DNA of 64,000 bases from Natronomonas salinimetallica (GCF_013839515.1 NZ_JACDNQ010000003.1:1-64000); one strand, 5' to 3'; shown: positions 29,251 through 38,086, numbered from the stretch's first letter. Notes: a model not told the origin generated them from the letters alone. Numbers and translations: made by a program.

Positions 29251-30051
29251 ATGGCTGCCCTGAACTCCCTCCACCCAGCCGTCCGTGCCCTCATCCGTAA
29301 TCCGATCCTCATCGTCATTGTCGGCCTCTACGGCCTTGTACAACTCCCACAACTAGCCCTGCAACCGACACAGCCAATTGTGGCCGCGATCATCTCACTC
29401 GGGATAACCGGCCTCATGCTCGTCGTCATGCCGTTCTTCCAAGGTGGCTTACTCGGGATGGCTGATGAAGCACTCAACGGACAAACCAGCCTCGGAACAC
29501 TTGTTTCCGAAGGAAAAACGAACTACATCCGTCTGCTCCTCGCATATCTCGCACTCTTCGCAGTAAATCTCATCTTCGGATTCATTGCATTTATCGTGGT
29601 GCTACTCGGTGGGGTCGGGTTATTCGCAGGCGATAGTCGCCCCGGCCTTGCGGCTCTTGGTGCCATTGCAGTAGTCGGGATTCTGTTTGCGCTTGCGTAT
29701 CTGCTTGTCATTTTCTTCATCCAGTTTTACGCCCACGCAATCGTCTTGACCGATACCACTCTCGTTGACGGGTTCAAACGGAGTGTCAGCCTGGTTCGGC
29801 AAAATATAGTGAGTACGCTTGGATATACGCTGATCCTCTTGGTAGGCAGTCTCGTCTTCGGCGGTATCGGTAGTATCGCCTCATTGCTACTGTCACCCCA
29901 AGCAACAGAATTGCCGCTGCCCGATGTCTCAATGCCCGTGTTGGCTGGAGCAGCAATCGTCTACGTGGTTGCGCTTGCCATTCTTGGAGCCTTCTATGCG
30001 ACGTACTCCGTCGCGTTCTACCGATCAATTGAACAGAAGATGCCTTGTTGA
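29251..30051 (+). CDS. six-helix membrane protein (haloarchaeal DUF7847-like)
   Basis: A 266-residue integral membrane protein with about six hydrophobic segments (near 20-40, 45-65, 95-125, 145-170, 195-220, 235-258). It has the VDGFKRSVSLVRQNIVSTLG segment before TM5, typical of a family of uncharacterised haloarchaeal membrane proteins (DUF7847-like, from memory). Start ATG at 29251; upstream in-frame codons are less likely. It stands alone between a gene relic and a transposase. Confidence 0.75.
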   Translation: MAALNSLHPAVRALIRNPILIVIVGLYGLVQLPQLALQPTQPIVAAIISLGITGLMLVVMPFFQGGLLGMADEALNGQTSLGTLVSEGKTNYIRLLLAYLALFAVNLIFGFIAFIVVLLGGVGLFAGDSRPGLAALGAIAVVGILFALAYLLVIFFIQFYAHAIVLTDTTLVDGFKRSVSLVRQNIVSTLGYTLILLVGSLVFGGIGSIASLLLSPQATELPLPDVSMPVLAGAAIVYVVALAILGAFYATYSVAFYRSIEQKMPC

Positions 30052-30239
30052 ACGCAAGACAGCGTCGGGGTAGGGTCGATAACTAACGGCTTTACGGCGT
30101 CAAAGAGCGGTTCTTGCGCTCAGAAGATGCAGTAGCTGCCACTATCGGTGTTCATCAAAGGGGCAAAACTATGGTATCTTACTCCCTTGGTCAGGTGACG
30201 ACGGCGATGCCTCTCCTGGATACGTCCAGAGAAGGGGGA

Positions 30240-30269
30240 GCAGGCGGCGAGCCTTAACTCGCCGCCTGC
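30240..30269 (-). terminator. hairpin at the transposase 3' end
   Basis: GCAGGCGGCGAG and CTCGCCGCCTGC form a perfect 12-bp stem around CCTTAA; the transposase stop codon lies in the loop. Possible transcription barrier or structure protecting the element from read-through. Confidence 0.5.
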
Positions 30270-31069
30270 GTCAGGTTATGGATGATGCACTTCCGCGTGA
30301 GCTCCCGGAACTGGCCGTGCCAGCTCCGGGAGCGAAGCTTCTCGCCGTCGTCTTCCTTCAACTGCGAGAAACCTGTTTCACTCATCCACTGCTGGTTGTA
30401 ATCCTCGTTCATCCGTGCGTTGTGCGCCTTCTGCAACGGCGTTTGCTCCCTGTGCTTGATCAGCGGTCTCGTTGATTCGGAGCGACACTCCTCACGGAGC
30501 TCACCCCACGAGTAGTTCGCATCAGCGGAGAGGACACGCAGGTCTTCCGCGTTCCGGCGGAAGACCTGCATCCCGATGTGCCCGTCCCACGCCTTCTGCG
30601 TCGTGAAATGAACATCTTTGATCGCCAGCGAGTTCACGTCGATCAAGATCGTTGTCTTCATCGACTGGAACGAGTAGTTCGCGCGGTCGCGGTAGTGGTA
30701 GCTGGTTTGATCGCGTTGAAAGCCGCTTGCGTCAATTGCAGCTTCACCACTCCAGCCCGCCTGCTCCGCGCTTCGGCGGAGCAGGCGGCGGAGTTCACGC
30801 ATCCGGTATTCGCTTTCCCACCGACAAAACGAACTGTAGTGCGGTGCCTCGTTGAGATCAAACACAGCGAGAATGCCGGGCATCTCGTTAAGATAGTCTT
30901 CCGTCTCGCGGAGACTCTTTTCGAGCTCAACGCGGTACAGAATCAACGCGATCTGCGTCCACTCGGCGTACCCGTCCGCGCCGTCCGGCGCGGCGGGTAC
31001 GTCGGGGTCGTCAACGTGCTGTTTGGCAAGGTCTCGACACATCCAGGCAAGCCGTCTGAGCGATGCCAT
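30254..31069 (-). CDS. IS5-family transposase
   Basis: A 271-residue DDE transposase of the haloarchaeal IS5-like type. The first catalytic Asp lies in AAIDASGFQRD (about 110), the second in LSADANYSWGEL (about 186), and the Glu in SETGFSQLKEDD (about 235). The ORF is complete and could be active. I could not recognise terminal inverted repeats or a target duplication, so the element's ends are not given; it must lie within about 30052-31182. It separates the membrane gene at 29251 from the regulator at 31183. Confidence 0.85.
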   Translation of the reverse strand: MASLRRLAWMCRDLAKQHVDDPDVPAAPDGADGYAEWTQIALILYRVELEKSLRETEDYLNEMPGILAVFDLNEAPHYSSFCRWESEYRMRELRRLLRRSAEQAGWSGEAAIDASGFQRDQTSYHYRDRANYSFQSMKTTILIDVNSLAIKDVHFTTQKAWDGHIGMQVFRRNAEDLRVLSADANYSWGELREECRSESTRPLIKHREQTPLQKAHNARMNEDYNQQWMSETGFSQLKEDDGEKLRSRSWHGQFRELTRKCIIHNLTQAAS

Positions 31070-31182
31070 ATCGCCAGACGGCGTCCAATTCCCGGTTAGC
31101 TTGACGGAATCCTTCCGTGAGAGCGTCTGAGATAGCCGTCAGTCGGCGGCAAAACAAGGCAACAGAAGACCTACTGAGACGG

Positions 31183-31464
31183 TTACCACTCCGTTTCCCC
31201 TCGAACGAGCGCTTCGAACTCCGCGGATCCGTACTGTTCGCGATGAGCCAGCGCTCGTTCCCCCGAGGCAGTAATCTCGTAGAGTCCGGACCTGTCGCCC
31301 GGCCCGATTCGTACGACGAGCCCATAGTCCAGCAGCGCCGGCAGCCGCGTATTGATATAGGCACGATCGCGATCGAGACGCTCGGCGATGTTCACCGCCA
31401 CGTCACGTTTTCCACCGGAGAGTGCAGCTAGGATATCGAAGTCGGTCGGCCGTGTGAGTCGCAT
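31183..31464 (-). CDS. winged-helix regulator, phiH1-repressor-like
   Basis: A 93-residue winged helix-turn-helix protein (MRLTRPTDFDILAALSGGKR, then the recognition-helix region IAERLDRDRAYINTRLPALL and a wing LVVRIGPGDRSGLYEIT). It resembles the small repressors of haloarchaeal virus phiH1 and relatives. It ends SAEFEALVRGETEW, and a diverged copy of that end lies at 28966-29043. Targets unknown; an adjacent element gene is likely. Confidence 0.8.
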   Translation of the reverse strand: MRLTRPTDFDILAALSGGKRDVAVNIAERLDRDRAYINTRLPALLDYGLVVRIGPGDRSGLYEITASGERALAHREQYGSAEFEALVRGETEW

Positions 31465-31760
31465 ACGCGTCCGTATTCACCGATAGTATATGTTGGCTTG
31501 CCGACTTTCAAACGATGAACCACAGCGACAGCGGGGTATCGCGCCTTCCTCTTTGGGCCGTCCCGTCCAGTAGTTCCGAACGACAGAATCTGTGCATGGT
31601 TTGGGGTAGTCGTAAGAATGACTGATTGAAAACTGGATATCCTCTTCAACTATCCCCTGTTACGTCGGCCAGCTTCGATTAATCTGGATACCTTTCAGTG
31701 GGGATGATTTATTAATCAGCGGAATACTATCCATTCTAAGGCAAACCACTATGACCCAAT
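31465..31760. other. intergenic stretch before the GHKL gene
   Basis: About 300 bases with no gene. From about 31670 it becomes AT-rich (GATTTATTAATCAGCGGAAT at 31706-31725), which should contain the promoter of the GHKL-methyltransferase pair. Confidence 0.4.
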
Positions 31761-34250
31761 ATGTCTACCGATAATACAACTCAAAAGGTTCTTGACGCCT
31801 TCCAAGCTGAAGCACGAGATGATACAGAGATCACGATCGAAATAAACGGAAATATTCTGAGGGAGGTCTCTTCACAATTATACGACAATCCTCGAAGGGC
31901 CATAGAAGAACTCGTTTGTAATAGCTACGATGCCTACGCTACCGAATGTTATGTCTCTACTCCGAATGATGAAGACGATGTTCTGCAGGTCCTTGATAAC
32001 GGGAAATCGATGGACGAAGATGAGCTGGGTGATATGTGGGAGGTTGCTGGAGGTCCGAAACAAAAGCTTGCAGAGAAGGGTGTGGAACGAGAGATAGAGG
32101 GTAGGAAGCAGATTGGCCGTTTCGGTGTAGGAAAATTAGCTGCTTTCGCTATCGGCAGTGAATTAACTCACGTAGCCACTGTTGATGGTACAACGAGAAT
32201 TATTTCAGTTTCTCAGGGAGCTATCCGGAATCAGAGCTTTACTGACCCACCAACTACGAAAATATGGGAGGTAGAGGAAGATCGGGCACGTGAGCTCCTT
32301 GGCTCATATTTAGATGGGATTCCCGACCCTTGGGAAAAAGATTGGGAGAGCTGGACTCTTGCTGTCGTTGACGACGTTGATGAAGAGAATACAGGACGGA
32401 GGCTGAAGCCGGAGCATCTAAATCGTATGATTCGGACGGCTATTCCGTTAGAAGCGGATTTTGAGGTGGCAAGGAATGGAGATAAAATCCAGCCCAGAAA
32501 CCTCACAGAGTCCGTTGACGTTAAATTGGACATTTCCCAGGATGAAGAGTACCAAACGAAATTAAAGAAAGAGCTTCAGAAATTTTGGTCTGAGTACCGG
32601 GAGGATATTGATGATGAAGATGATGTTCCGGATAGGTTACTAAATCTTGACCCCGTATATGATGATTCTCACTACGCTGTGGACTCGGAAGAGTTGGAGG
32701 ACTCAAACGGGACTCCCGAGCCGAATGCTCTTAAGATTCCTAAACTAGGCGTTGTACATGGCGAAGCTGCAATATATTCGGAAACTCTCACCCCAAGAAA
32801 ATTGGCAAGTAGAGACATATACGACCACGGTCACAAGGTGCGCGTACGTGGGAAGTTACTCAACCGGACTGACCCTCTCTTTGGAACTTCCCCAAAATCA
32901 CACAAGTTCTGGAATAGGTTCCGATCTGAGTTCGAAATGCCGGTTCTGGACGATGATCTTCTTGTTCAGAGAGATACACTCCAAGATGGTGTCCACAAAG
33001 AGGTTAGCAAGAAAGTTCTAGATAGCGTATTTAATATTCTTCGCACCCGCGCAGATGAAGAAGAAGAAACGGATCCTGGGCGGTTTGGACACCATCTACA
33101 TACCTTATCACCTGGGAAAGCAGGAGAGGCCCTCGCAGGACTCACAGGAGAAGATGCTGAATTCCCTGAAGGCGGATGGGATGACGTCGACGTAGAGTTA
33201 GCAGAGTTCGAAAAAACTGATAGTGCAGTAGAATACGATGACTCAGACCACGCAATCTACATCAATGATAACCATCCTCTATTCACCGCGCTTGAGGAAC
33301 GAAACGCACCTACGAAACTTCGGAAAGTTGTGGGTGAGGCATTAGCTGGTAACGAGATTGCGTTTGGGTATTTAACATTCTCTGGCGTCCGTAAGGATTT
33401 GATTCAGGATGGGAAAGATATCTCAGAGACAGCCTTAGAAATTGCTTCCCGATATATCGAGGACCCCTTTGACTACCACAAAGAGCAGGTGAAGAAAATG
33501 TCGCACGAGACTGATGACCCATTCGAAGAATCAATTGTTGACGCTTTGAACGAACTGGGCGTTACGACGGACCATATGGGCGGATCAGGGGATTCTGACG
33601 CTGTCGCTAAGTTCGCTACGCCCGATAATGAAGAAGATATCGTCATCTCAATCGAGGCAAAGGGTGCAGAGGAGGGGAGTGTTTCACACTCTGAGGCTAA
33701 TATTGCAACCATCCGGGAACACATGCAGCAAGATGAGTGCAACCATGCTCTCCTCGTTGCTCGAGAATTCACTAAACGAGGCACGGAGAAGAATGAAGAC
33801 GGTGAATACGTAGATAGTAAACTCATTAACCAATTAGGGATGTATGAAGATGTATCAGCCATTAATATTGAGGCGTTCCAGCATCTCTTAGAAACTCATA
33901 GAGATACGCCACTTGATCATCGGCAACTCCAGAAGATCCTCACCAATCAAAAACACCCTGAGGAGCTTGTTGGCTTTATTGATGAGTGTGCTCAGGCAAT
34001 GCCTGCAGAACCTGAAGTTATGTACCGCGTTCTGGAGGTGGCGTGGGAGATTCAAAAACAGGACGACCGTTCTCAGAGAATTGGTCTAATAATGGGAGAG
34101 GTGGATATAGATGACAACCACGTAATTAGCATACTTGATGCGGCGCAAGTAAGCACCGGGATGGTTGTACTAAGAGAAAATGAAAGCAAGTTTTCCATTT
34201 TCCAAACACCGAACCAGGTGATGCGAGCGATGGGGGCCAATCGAAGCTAA
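31761..34250 (+). CDS. GHKL ATPase fused to a PD-(D/E)XK-like nuclease
   Basis: An 829-residue protein. Residues about 48-130 hold the GHKL (Hsp90/MutL) motifs: N box EELVCNSYDA (about 49), G1 DNGKSMD (79-85), G2 GRFGVGKLAAF (119-129). The middle is a transducer-like region. The C-terminal part has a nuclease-like core: GGSGDSDAVAKF then IVISIEAKG (acidic residue near 612, E632-x-K634), followed by helices. GHKL proteins of this kind in restriction-modification operons were described by Iyer, Abhiman and Aravind (2008) as relatives of MORC ATPases. It lies 57 bases before a DNA methyltransferase. Codon use is AT-richer than the host genes, which suggests recent transfer. Confidence 0.8.
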   Translation: MSTDNTTQKVLDAFQAEARDDTEITIEINGNILREVSSQLYDNPRRAIEELVCNSYDAYATECYVSTPNDEDDVLQVLDNGKSMDEDELGDMWEVAGGPKQKLAEKGVEREIEGRKQIGRFGVGKLAAFAIGSELTHVATVDGTTRIISVSQGAIRNQSFTDPPTTKIWEVEEDRARELLGSYLDGIPDPWEKDWESWTLAVVDDVDEENTGRRLKPEHLNRMIRTAIPLEADFEVARNGDKIQPRNLTESVDVKLDISQDEEYQTKLKKELQKFWSEYREDIDDEDDVPDRLLNLDPVYDDSHYAVDSEELEDSNGTPEPNALKIPKLGVVHGEAAIYSETLTPRKLASRDIYDHGHKVRVRGKLLNRTDPLFGTSPKSHKFWNRFRSEFEMPVLDDDLLVQRDTLQDGVHKEVSKKVLDSVFNILRTRADEEEETDPGRFGHHLHTLSPGKAGEALAGLTGEDAEFPEGGWDDVDVELAEFEKTDSAVEYDDSDHAIYINDNHPLFTALEERNAPTKLRKVVGEALAGNEIAFGYLTFSGVRKDLIQDGKDISETALEIASRYIEDPFDYHKEQVKKMSHETDDPFEESIVDALNELGVTTDHMGGSGDSDAVAKFATPDNEEDIVISIEAKGAEEGSVSHSEANIATIREHMQQDECNHALLVAREFTKRGTEKNEDGEYVDSKLINQLGMYEDVSAINIEAFQHLLETHRDTPLDHRQLQKILTNQKHPEELVGFIDECAQAMPAEPEVMYRVLEVAWEIQKQDDRSQRIGLIMGEVDIDDNHVISILDAAQVSTGMVVLRENESKFSIFQTPNQVMRAMGANRS

Positions 34251-34307
34251 GAAAAAACATCGGATTTCTTATCGAAAGCTTGACGTCGACGAACGCTAAG
34301 TAAGAAT

Positions 34308-35621
34308 ATGAGCAGCCAAAGTGGGGACGAACTAAAGCCACTAGATTTACCGAATCGGCAAGAGTACACACATCGGGCACACCGTTTCCCAGGTAAGTTT
34401 CACCCACCGCTTATCGCAAAGATAATCGAAGATCACCCTGAATACGATGTTATAGCGGATCCTATGTGTGGATCCGGAACCGTCGCTGTGGAAAGTGCGG
34501 TCGCTGGTCGAGAAGCCCTCTGTATCGATATTGACCCCCTCAGCGAGCTGATGACACGTGCGAAGTCGCAGCCGATCCCAACCGACGAACTCCTTGACGT
34601 CGGTGAAGAGATTCTGTCGGCGTCAGGGCCTGTACCTGAAGAGGGGGAACTGAGTGAGGATGAAGCTCGAGAAGAGGTCAAGTCAAACCTCTCTGGGACA
34701 CGGTACTGTGTTCCGTACAACCTTCTCCACTGGTTCGATCCATATGTTGCCGTCGGATTTTCTCGCCTTCTCTCAACCGCTAATGCGGTGCTGGAGGACG
34801 AGAGTGATGAGATTGCCGATGCAATCCACCTATGCTTTGCAGCATCTGTTCGCCGTATTTCTAGGGCAGATCCACAGCCGGTAAGCGGCTTAGAGGTTAC
34901 AAAAGTCCGACGACAGGAGCTAGAGAAAGGCATTGACTTTGACGTCACTGGTACGTTTGAACAGGTACTCAACCGCCTTGGAGCAGGTTACGACGAGCTC
35001 CATGATATTGACGAACTCGGTGATGTGACTACGGTCCACGGTAATGCGAAAAACTTCGAAGGGGTCTGTGAGGAACACAATAAACAACCAGAACTCGTCA
35101 TCACGTCACCGCCATATTGCATGGCCATCGAGTACCACCGACGTCACCGTCTCGAGTATGAATGGCTTGGTCTATTCAATGACGAGGATGTCGAAGACCA
35201 GCGAAATGAACGGATAGAAACGTCTAGAGATTTCTTTGGCAGCACCTCAGCAAAACAAGATACGTTACGGAATCTTCCAGAAATCAAGCATGAGGAGATC
35301 TCTACCCTTATGAACAACATTGAGGAAGACGGGAAAGAACGGAAAGCGAACCTTCTGCGAAAGTACTTTCTTGACGCTTATGACTGGATTGAACAGGTCA
35401 AAAAAGCACTGCCAGAGGGGGGGCTGTTCTGTATGACTGTTGGACCTAGCACCTCATACGGCCATTCAATCGATACACCGAAGTTCCTTACTGATATTGC
35501 AAAGGAGGTCGGTTTTGAGGTAGTGTCTGAACAAGCATACAAGTTAACAAATAATAAGATGCAGTACCCCACTGACGGCGAGACTACTGAGATGGAGTCA
35601 TTGATCAAACTTCGCGTATAG
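34308..35621 (+). CDS. DNA methyltransferase paired with the GHKL-nuclease
   Basis: A 437-residue site-specific DNA methyltransferase. AdoMet motif I is DPMCGSGTV (51-59), preceded by the FPGKFHPPLIAKII segment found in N4/N6-aminomethylases, and the catalytic motif is TSPPY (266-270). The TSPPY form is common in N4-cytosine enzymes but does not decide the base. No separate specificity subunit is visible. Together with the ATPase-nuclease it should form a two-gene modification-restriction unit. The mini-element follows six bases after the stop. Confidence 0.85.
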   Translation: MSSQSGDELKPLDLPNRQEYTHRAHRFPGKFHPPLIAKIIEDHPEYDVIADPMCGSGTVAVESAVAGREALCIDIDPLSELMTRAKSQPIPTDELLDVGEEILSASGPVPEEGELSEDEAREEVKSNLSGTRYCVPYNLLHWFDPYVAVGFSRLLSTANAVLEDESDEIADAIHLCFAASVRRISRADPQPVSGLEVTKVRRQELEKGIDFDVTGTFEQVLNRLGAGYDELHDIDELGDVTTVHGNAKNFEGVCEEHNKQPELVITSPPYCMAIEYHRRHRLEYEWLGLFNDEDVEDQRNERIETSRDFFGSTSAKQDTLRNLPEIKHEEISTLMNNIEEDGKERKANLLRKYFLDAYDWIEQVKKALPEGGLFCMTVGPSTSYGHSIDTPKFLTDIAKEVGFEVVSEQAYKLTNNKMQYPTDGETTEMESLIKLRV

Positions 35622-35682
35622 CGAGCGTGTCATAGAAGAGTTCTCATGGTTTGTTGAATCAGCTCTAACGAATTGAAAGCGC

Positions 35683-35699
35683 CGTGCACTTGGTGCACG
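35683..35699. promoter_or_regulatory. palindromic operator candidate, upstream copy
   Basis: CGTGCAC-TTG-GTGCACG lies 22 bases before the ribbon-helix-helix start codon, where a repressor would block transcription. The same half-sites recur at 35937-35953. Confidence 0.6.
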
Positions 35700-35721
35700 C
35701 TGTTCTTAGATTGTCGTAGCT

Positions 35722-35862
35722 ATGGCGAAAGAGAAGTTCGGAGTCGCTGTTGACGAGGAAATCGTGCGAGAAGTGGATGAACTAGTCGCTGAGTGTGACG
35801 ATCTCGGAGTCAGCCGCTCCGAGATCGTCGAAGCGATCCTCACAGCATCCGTTCAATCCTAG
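35722..35862 (+). CDS. ribbon-helix-helix (CopG-like) DNA-binding protein
   Basis: A 46-residue protein: a short basic strand (MAKEKFGVAVDEEI) and two helices (VREVDELVAECDDLG and SRSEIVEAILTASV). This is the RHH fold of CopG/Arc-type dimeric repressors. It lies inside the 397-bp inverted-repeat element and is flanked on both sides by an identical-half-site palindrome, so autoregulation is likely. It might serve as a partitioning or antitoxin-like protein, but no partner gene is adjacent. Confidence 0.75.
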   Translation: MAKEKFGVAVDEEIVREVDELVAECDDLGVSRSEIVEAILTASVQS

Positions 35863-35936
35863 ACAAACCACGTTGAACGGGTGCGAGAAATCATTATTCG
35901 GAAACGAAAAGGCACTCTTTGACCGGTTCTAAACGT

Positions 35937-35953
35937 CGTGCACCCAGTGCACG
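35937..35953. promoter_or_regulatory. palindromic operator candidate, downstream copy
   Basis: CGTGCAC-CCA-GTGCACG has the same arms as the upstream site and only the three-base centre differs. Spacing between the two centres is 254 bases, which would allow looping by bound dimers. Confidence 0.6.
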
Positions 35954-36145
35954 CAACTCTAAGTCAGTAACCCGCTATAATAGTAATCAAACTGACTGTA
36001 GTATGCGAACTGTTCTATGACACCCTCATTGACATCTTAGCGCTTTCGTAACCTTGCAGAATCCGTCCTCAGAATAGAACTACGTGCCTCCATTTCGTAT
36101 AGCACTATATACTGTATAATAGGCCAAAACACCGCCAAATAGGCC

Positions 36146-36180
36146 CGAAACAGCCGATATCGGGCGTTTCAGCTGTTTCG
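36146..36180. repeat. nested palindrome upstream of the recombinase
   Basis: CGAAACAGC (36146-36154) and GCTGTTTCG (36172-36180) face each other around CCGATATCGG, itself a palindrome. It lies 70 bases before the integrase start and could be an operator or a recombinase arm site. Confidence 0.55.
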
Positions 36181-36215
36181 GTAATCACTTTGTTAAACAA
36201 TAGTTTGACCAAGTG

Positions 36216-36222
36216 TTTTTAT
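36216..36222 (+). promoter_or_regulatory. promoter of the tyrosine recombinase
   Basis: TTTTTAT lies about 30 bases before the ATG at 36251, so the mRNA is probably leaderless. Confidence 0.5.
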
Positions 36223-36250
36223 CCACCCGCCCGCCGTACCACAAACACGA

Positions 36251-37414
36251 ATGCCTCCAGCACCGAGCAGCCGCCCTGCATCCGGGGATGTGCCTATCGA
36301 TGCGGCGATCGATCGGTATCTCGACTCGCTGAATTCGGATGGCTCCCGCACGACAATGGCTCCGCCACTTCGGGGCTTCGCACAACATGCTCGCGAGCAG
36401 GGGACCAACCGCGTCGATGACCTCGAGCCCGCCACGCTCCGCGAGTACGGGCTCACACTTCGGGATCGGCATACAGCGGGCGAGTTGCAGGCCTCGACGG
36501 CGAATACCTACTTCAAATACGTCCGGGCCTTCCTCTCGTTTTGCGTTCGCGACGAGCTCCTTGATCGCAACCCTGCCGCCACAACCCGCGCGACAGAGTT
36601 CCTCCCCGAAGACCGGGGCGACCCCGACCGCCAGTTCTGGACGCCCGAGCAGCGAGCCCAACTTATCGAGTACGCGAACACGCGCGTCGACGCGGCCCTC
36701 GAGGCGACCGGTAGGGACGTCAACACTGTCTCCAACGCCGATTCCGATCTCGACACCGCCCCCAGCGACAACGAGATCGACCGCCAGCGTGCCTTCCGCG
36801 ACCGCGCGATCGTCATCTTGCTCGCCGATGCCGGCGTCAGAGGGGCTGAACTCTTCCGGGATCCTCGCGATGCCGACCGCGATGGGGTGACGTGGGCGGA
36901 TCTGGATCTCGAACACAAATTACTGCGCGTCTTCGGGAAGTCCAGACAGTACGAGGACGTCGCCCTTCCAGAGGCCGCCCGTACGGCTCTAAAACAACTT
37001 CGGCGCGTCCAGGAGCCACCGACGGATGATTGGCCGATCTTCCCGACCGGGCACGCACCCTCGAAGTTCGCTGCCTATCGCGAGCATACTGGTGAGGACC
37101 CGCCCGACGATGCCGATATCAACGTCTGCCTCCGGGACGAAGCGATCGCCCCGCCCGCACTCACGAAAGCCGGCGGCCGAGCGATCTGCAAACGCCTCAC
37201 TGTCGACGCCGGGATTGACGTCGACGACGGCTACCTGAAGCCCCACGGAGCCCGCCGGGCGCTCGGGGCCGATCTCTACGCGGCGGGGCATTCCGAACTA
37301 GCCCAATCGGCGCTTCGACACAAATCGATCGAGACGACCCACGACGCCTACGCCGACATCCAGGCTGCCGACGTCGCCGACGATATCGATGCCGCCTGGA
37401 ATGACCAAGAATAG
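36251..37414 (+). CDS. tyrosine recombinase (XerC/D-like integrase)
   Basis: A 387-residue site-specific recombinase. An N-terminal SAM-like core-binding domain (about 15-115, YFKYVRAFLSFCVRDELLDR) is followed by a catalytic domain with the first Arg in ADAGVRGAELFRD (about 197), H-x-x-R in KPHGARRALGADLY (about 335), the second His in LRHKSIETT and the nucleophilic Tyr in HDAYADIQ (about 375). All catalytic residues are present, so it may be active. It is not interrupted by an att site as SSV-type integrases are. It is the only integrase in the window and the best candidate for inserting the element at tRNA-Cys, but that is not shown. Confidence 0.88.
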   Translation: MPPAPSSRPASGDVPIDAAIDRYLDSLNSDGSRTTMAPPLRGFAQHAREQGTNRVDDLEPATLREYGLTLRDRHTAGELQASTANTYFKYVRAFLSFCVRDELLDRNPAATTRATEFLPEDRGDPDRQFWTPEQRAQLIEYANTRVDAALEATGRDVNTVSNADSDLDTAPSDNEIDRQRAFRDRAIVILLADAGVRGAELFRDPRDADRDGVTWADLDLEHKLLRVFGKSRQYEDVALPEAARTALKQLRRVQEPPTDDWPIFPTGHAPSKFAAYREHTGEDPPDDADINVCLRDEAIAPPALTKAGGRAICKRLTVDAGIDVDDGYLKPHGARRALGADLYAAGHSELAQSALRHKSIETTHDAYADIQAADVADDIDAAWNDQE

Positions 37415-37487
37415 TTACTGGCGACTTCGAATAGCTACGCTTACTCCAAAGATTATTACGCCAGAGAACATACTATCCGCTCAGGCT

Positions 37488-38078
37488 ATGGACGACTCGG
37501 AGCCAATCCCACCGGACGTGATCGAGATTTCAGACCAGGATAGCGATCACATCGATGATTGGAAAGCGCACACCCAATCCATCGATCGCGTGATTTCGGT
37601 TGCATTAACGCTGGACCAGCCGCAGACAGCTGATCAGATAAGTGACCGTGCACACGTCTCACCAAGCACGGCACGGGGGCACCTCGACCGACTCGTCGAC
37701 TTGCATATCCTCACGGCTATCGAGCAGCGAGGAACCAAGACCTACCAGCCGGATGCAGCATACCAGCACTTCACGGAGATCTCCGAACTCGTCGCAGCAC
37801 ACAGTCGCGAGGAACTCGAAGAGATGACGATCGGTGCAAAGGAAGATATCGAAGCGCTACAGGAGGAATACGGATGCGAGGAACCTGCCGAACTGCGGTC
37901 ACGGGCAACCGATCCGGATACCAGCGCTGCCGATGCGAAGGAGTATTTCAAACGAGCCTCGGAGTGGGATCACCATCTGAAGATGCTCTCACTGACCGAT
38001 GAGGCCCTTGAGCGATACGCCGAATTCAGTGATTCGGCAGGTCCGACCGATGGATCGCAGTCTCCACTGTCCGCTTGA
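37488..38078 (+). CDS. winged-helix protein, likely antitoxin/regulator of a gene pair
   Basis: A 196-residue protein with a winged helix in the first half (LDQPQTADQISDRAHVSPST followed by ARGHLDRLVDLHILTAI) and a charged helical C-terminal half. It resembles haloarchaeal regulators of the DUF7342 type (family recalled from memory). Start ATG at 37488; in-frame upstream readings enter the integrase end. Nine bases separate it from the next gene, with which it forms a recurring-looking pair. Confidence 0.65.
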   Translation: MDDSEPIPPDVIEISDQDSDHIDDWKAHTQSIDRVISVALTLDQPQTADQISDRAHVSPSTARGHLDRLVDLHILTAIEQRGTKTYQPDAAYQHFTEISELVAAHSREELEEMTIGAKEDIEALQEEYGCEEPAELRSRATDPDTSAADAKEYFKRASEWDHHLKMLSLTDEALERYAEFSDSAGPTDGSQSPLSA

Positions 38079-38086
38079 TAGACCCC

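Larger units (their letters stand above)
35627..36023. mobile_element. 397-bp non-autonomous element with terminal inverted repeats
   Basis: The ends are perfect 11-bp inverted repeats, GTGTCATAGAA (35627-35637) and TTCTATGACAC (36013-36023). The similarity extends inward (AGTTCTCATG against AGTTCGCATA on the opposite strand) to about 22 bases. There is no transposase inside, only a 46-residue ribbon-helix-helix gene and two palindromes. No target-site duplication is obvious at the flanks. The ends resemble those at 29048-29105. Confidence 0.7.

Noticed and set aside
30052-31182. Terminal inverted repeats of the IS5-like element
   Set aside because: Several short matches were tried on both sides but none was long or positioned consistently, so ends are not reported.
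36251-37414. SSV-type integrase split by integration
   Set aside because: The gene is continuous, with all catalytic residues in one frame.
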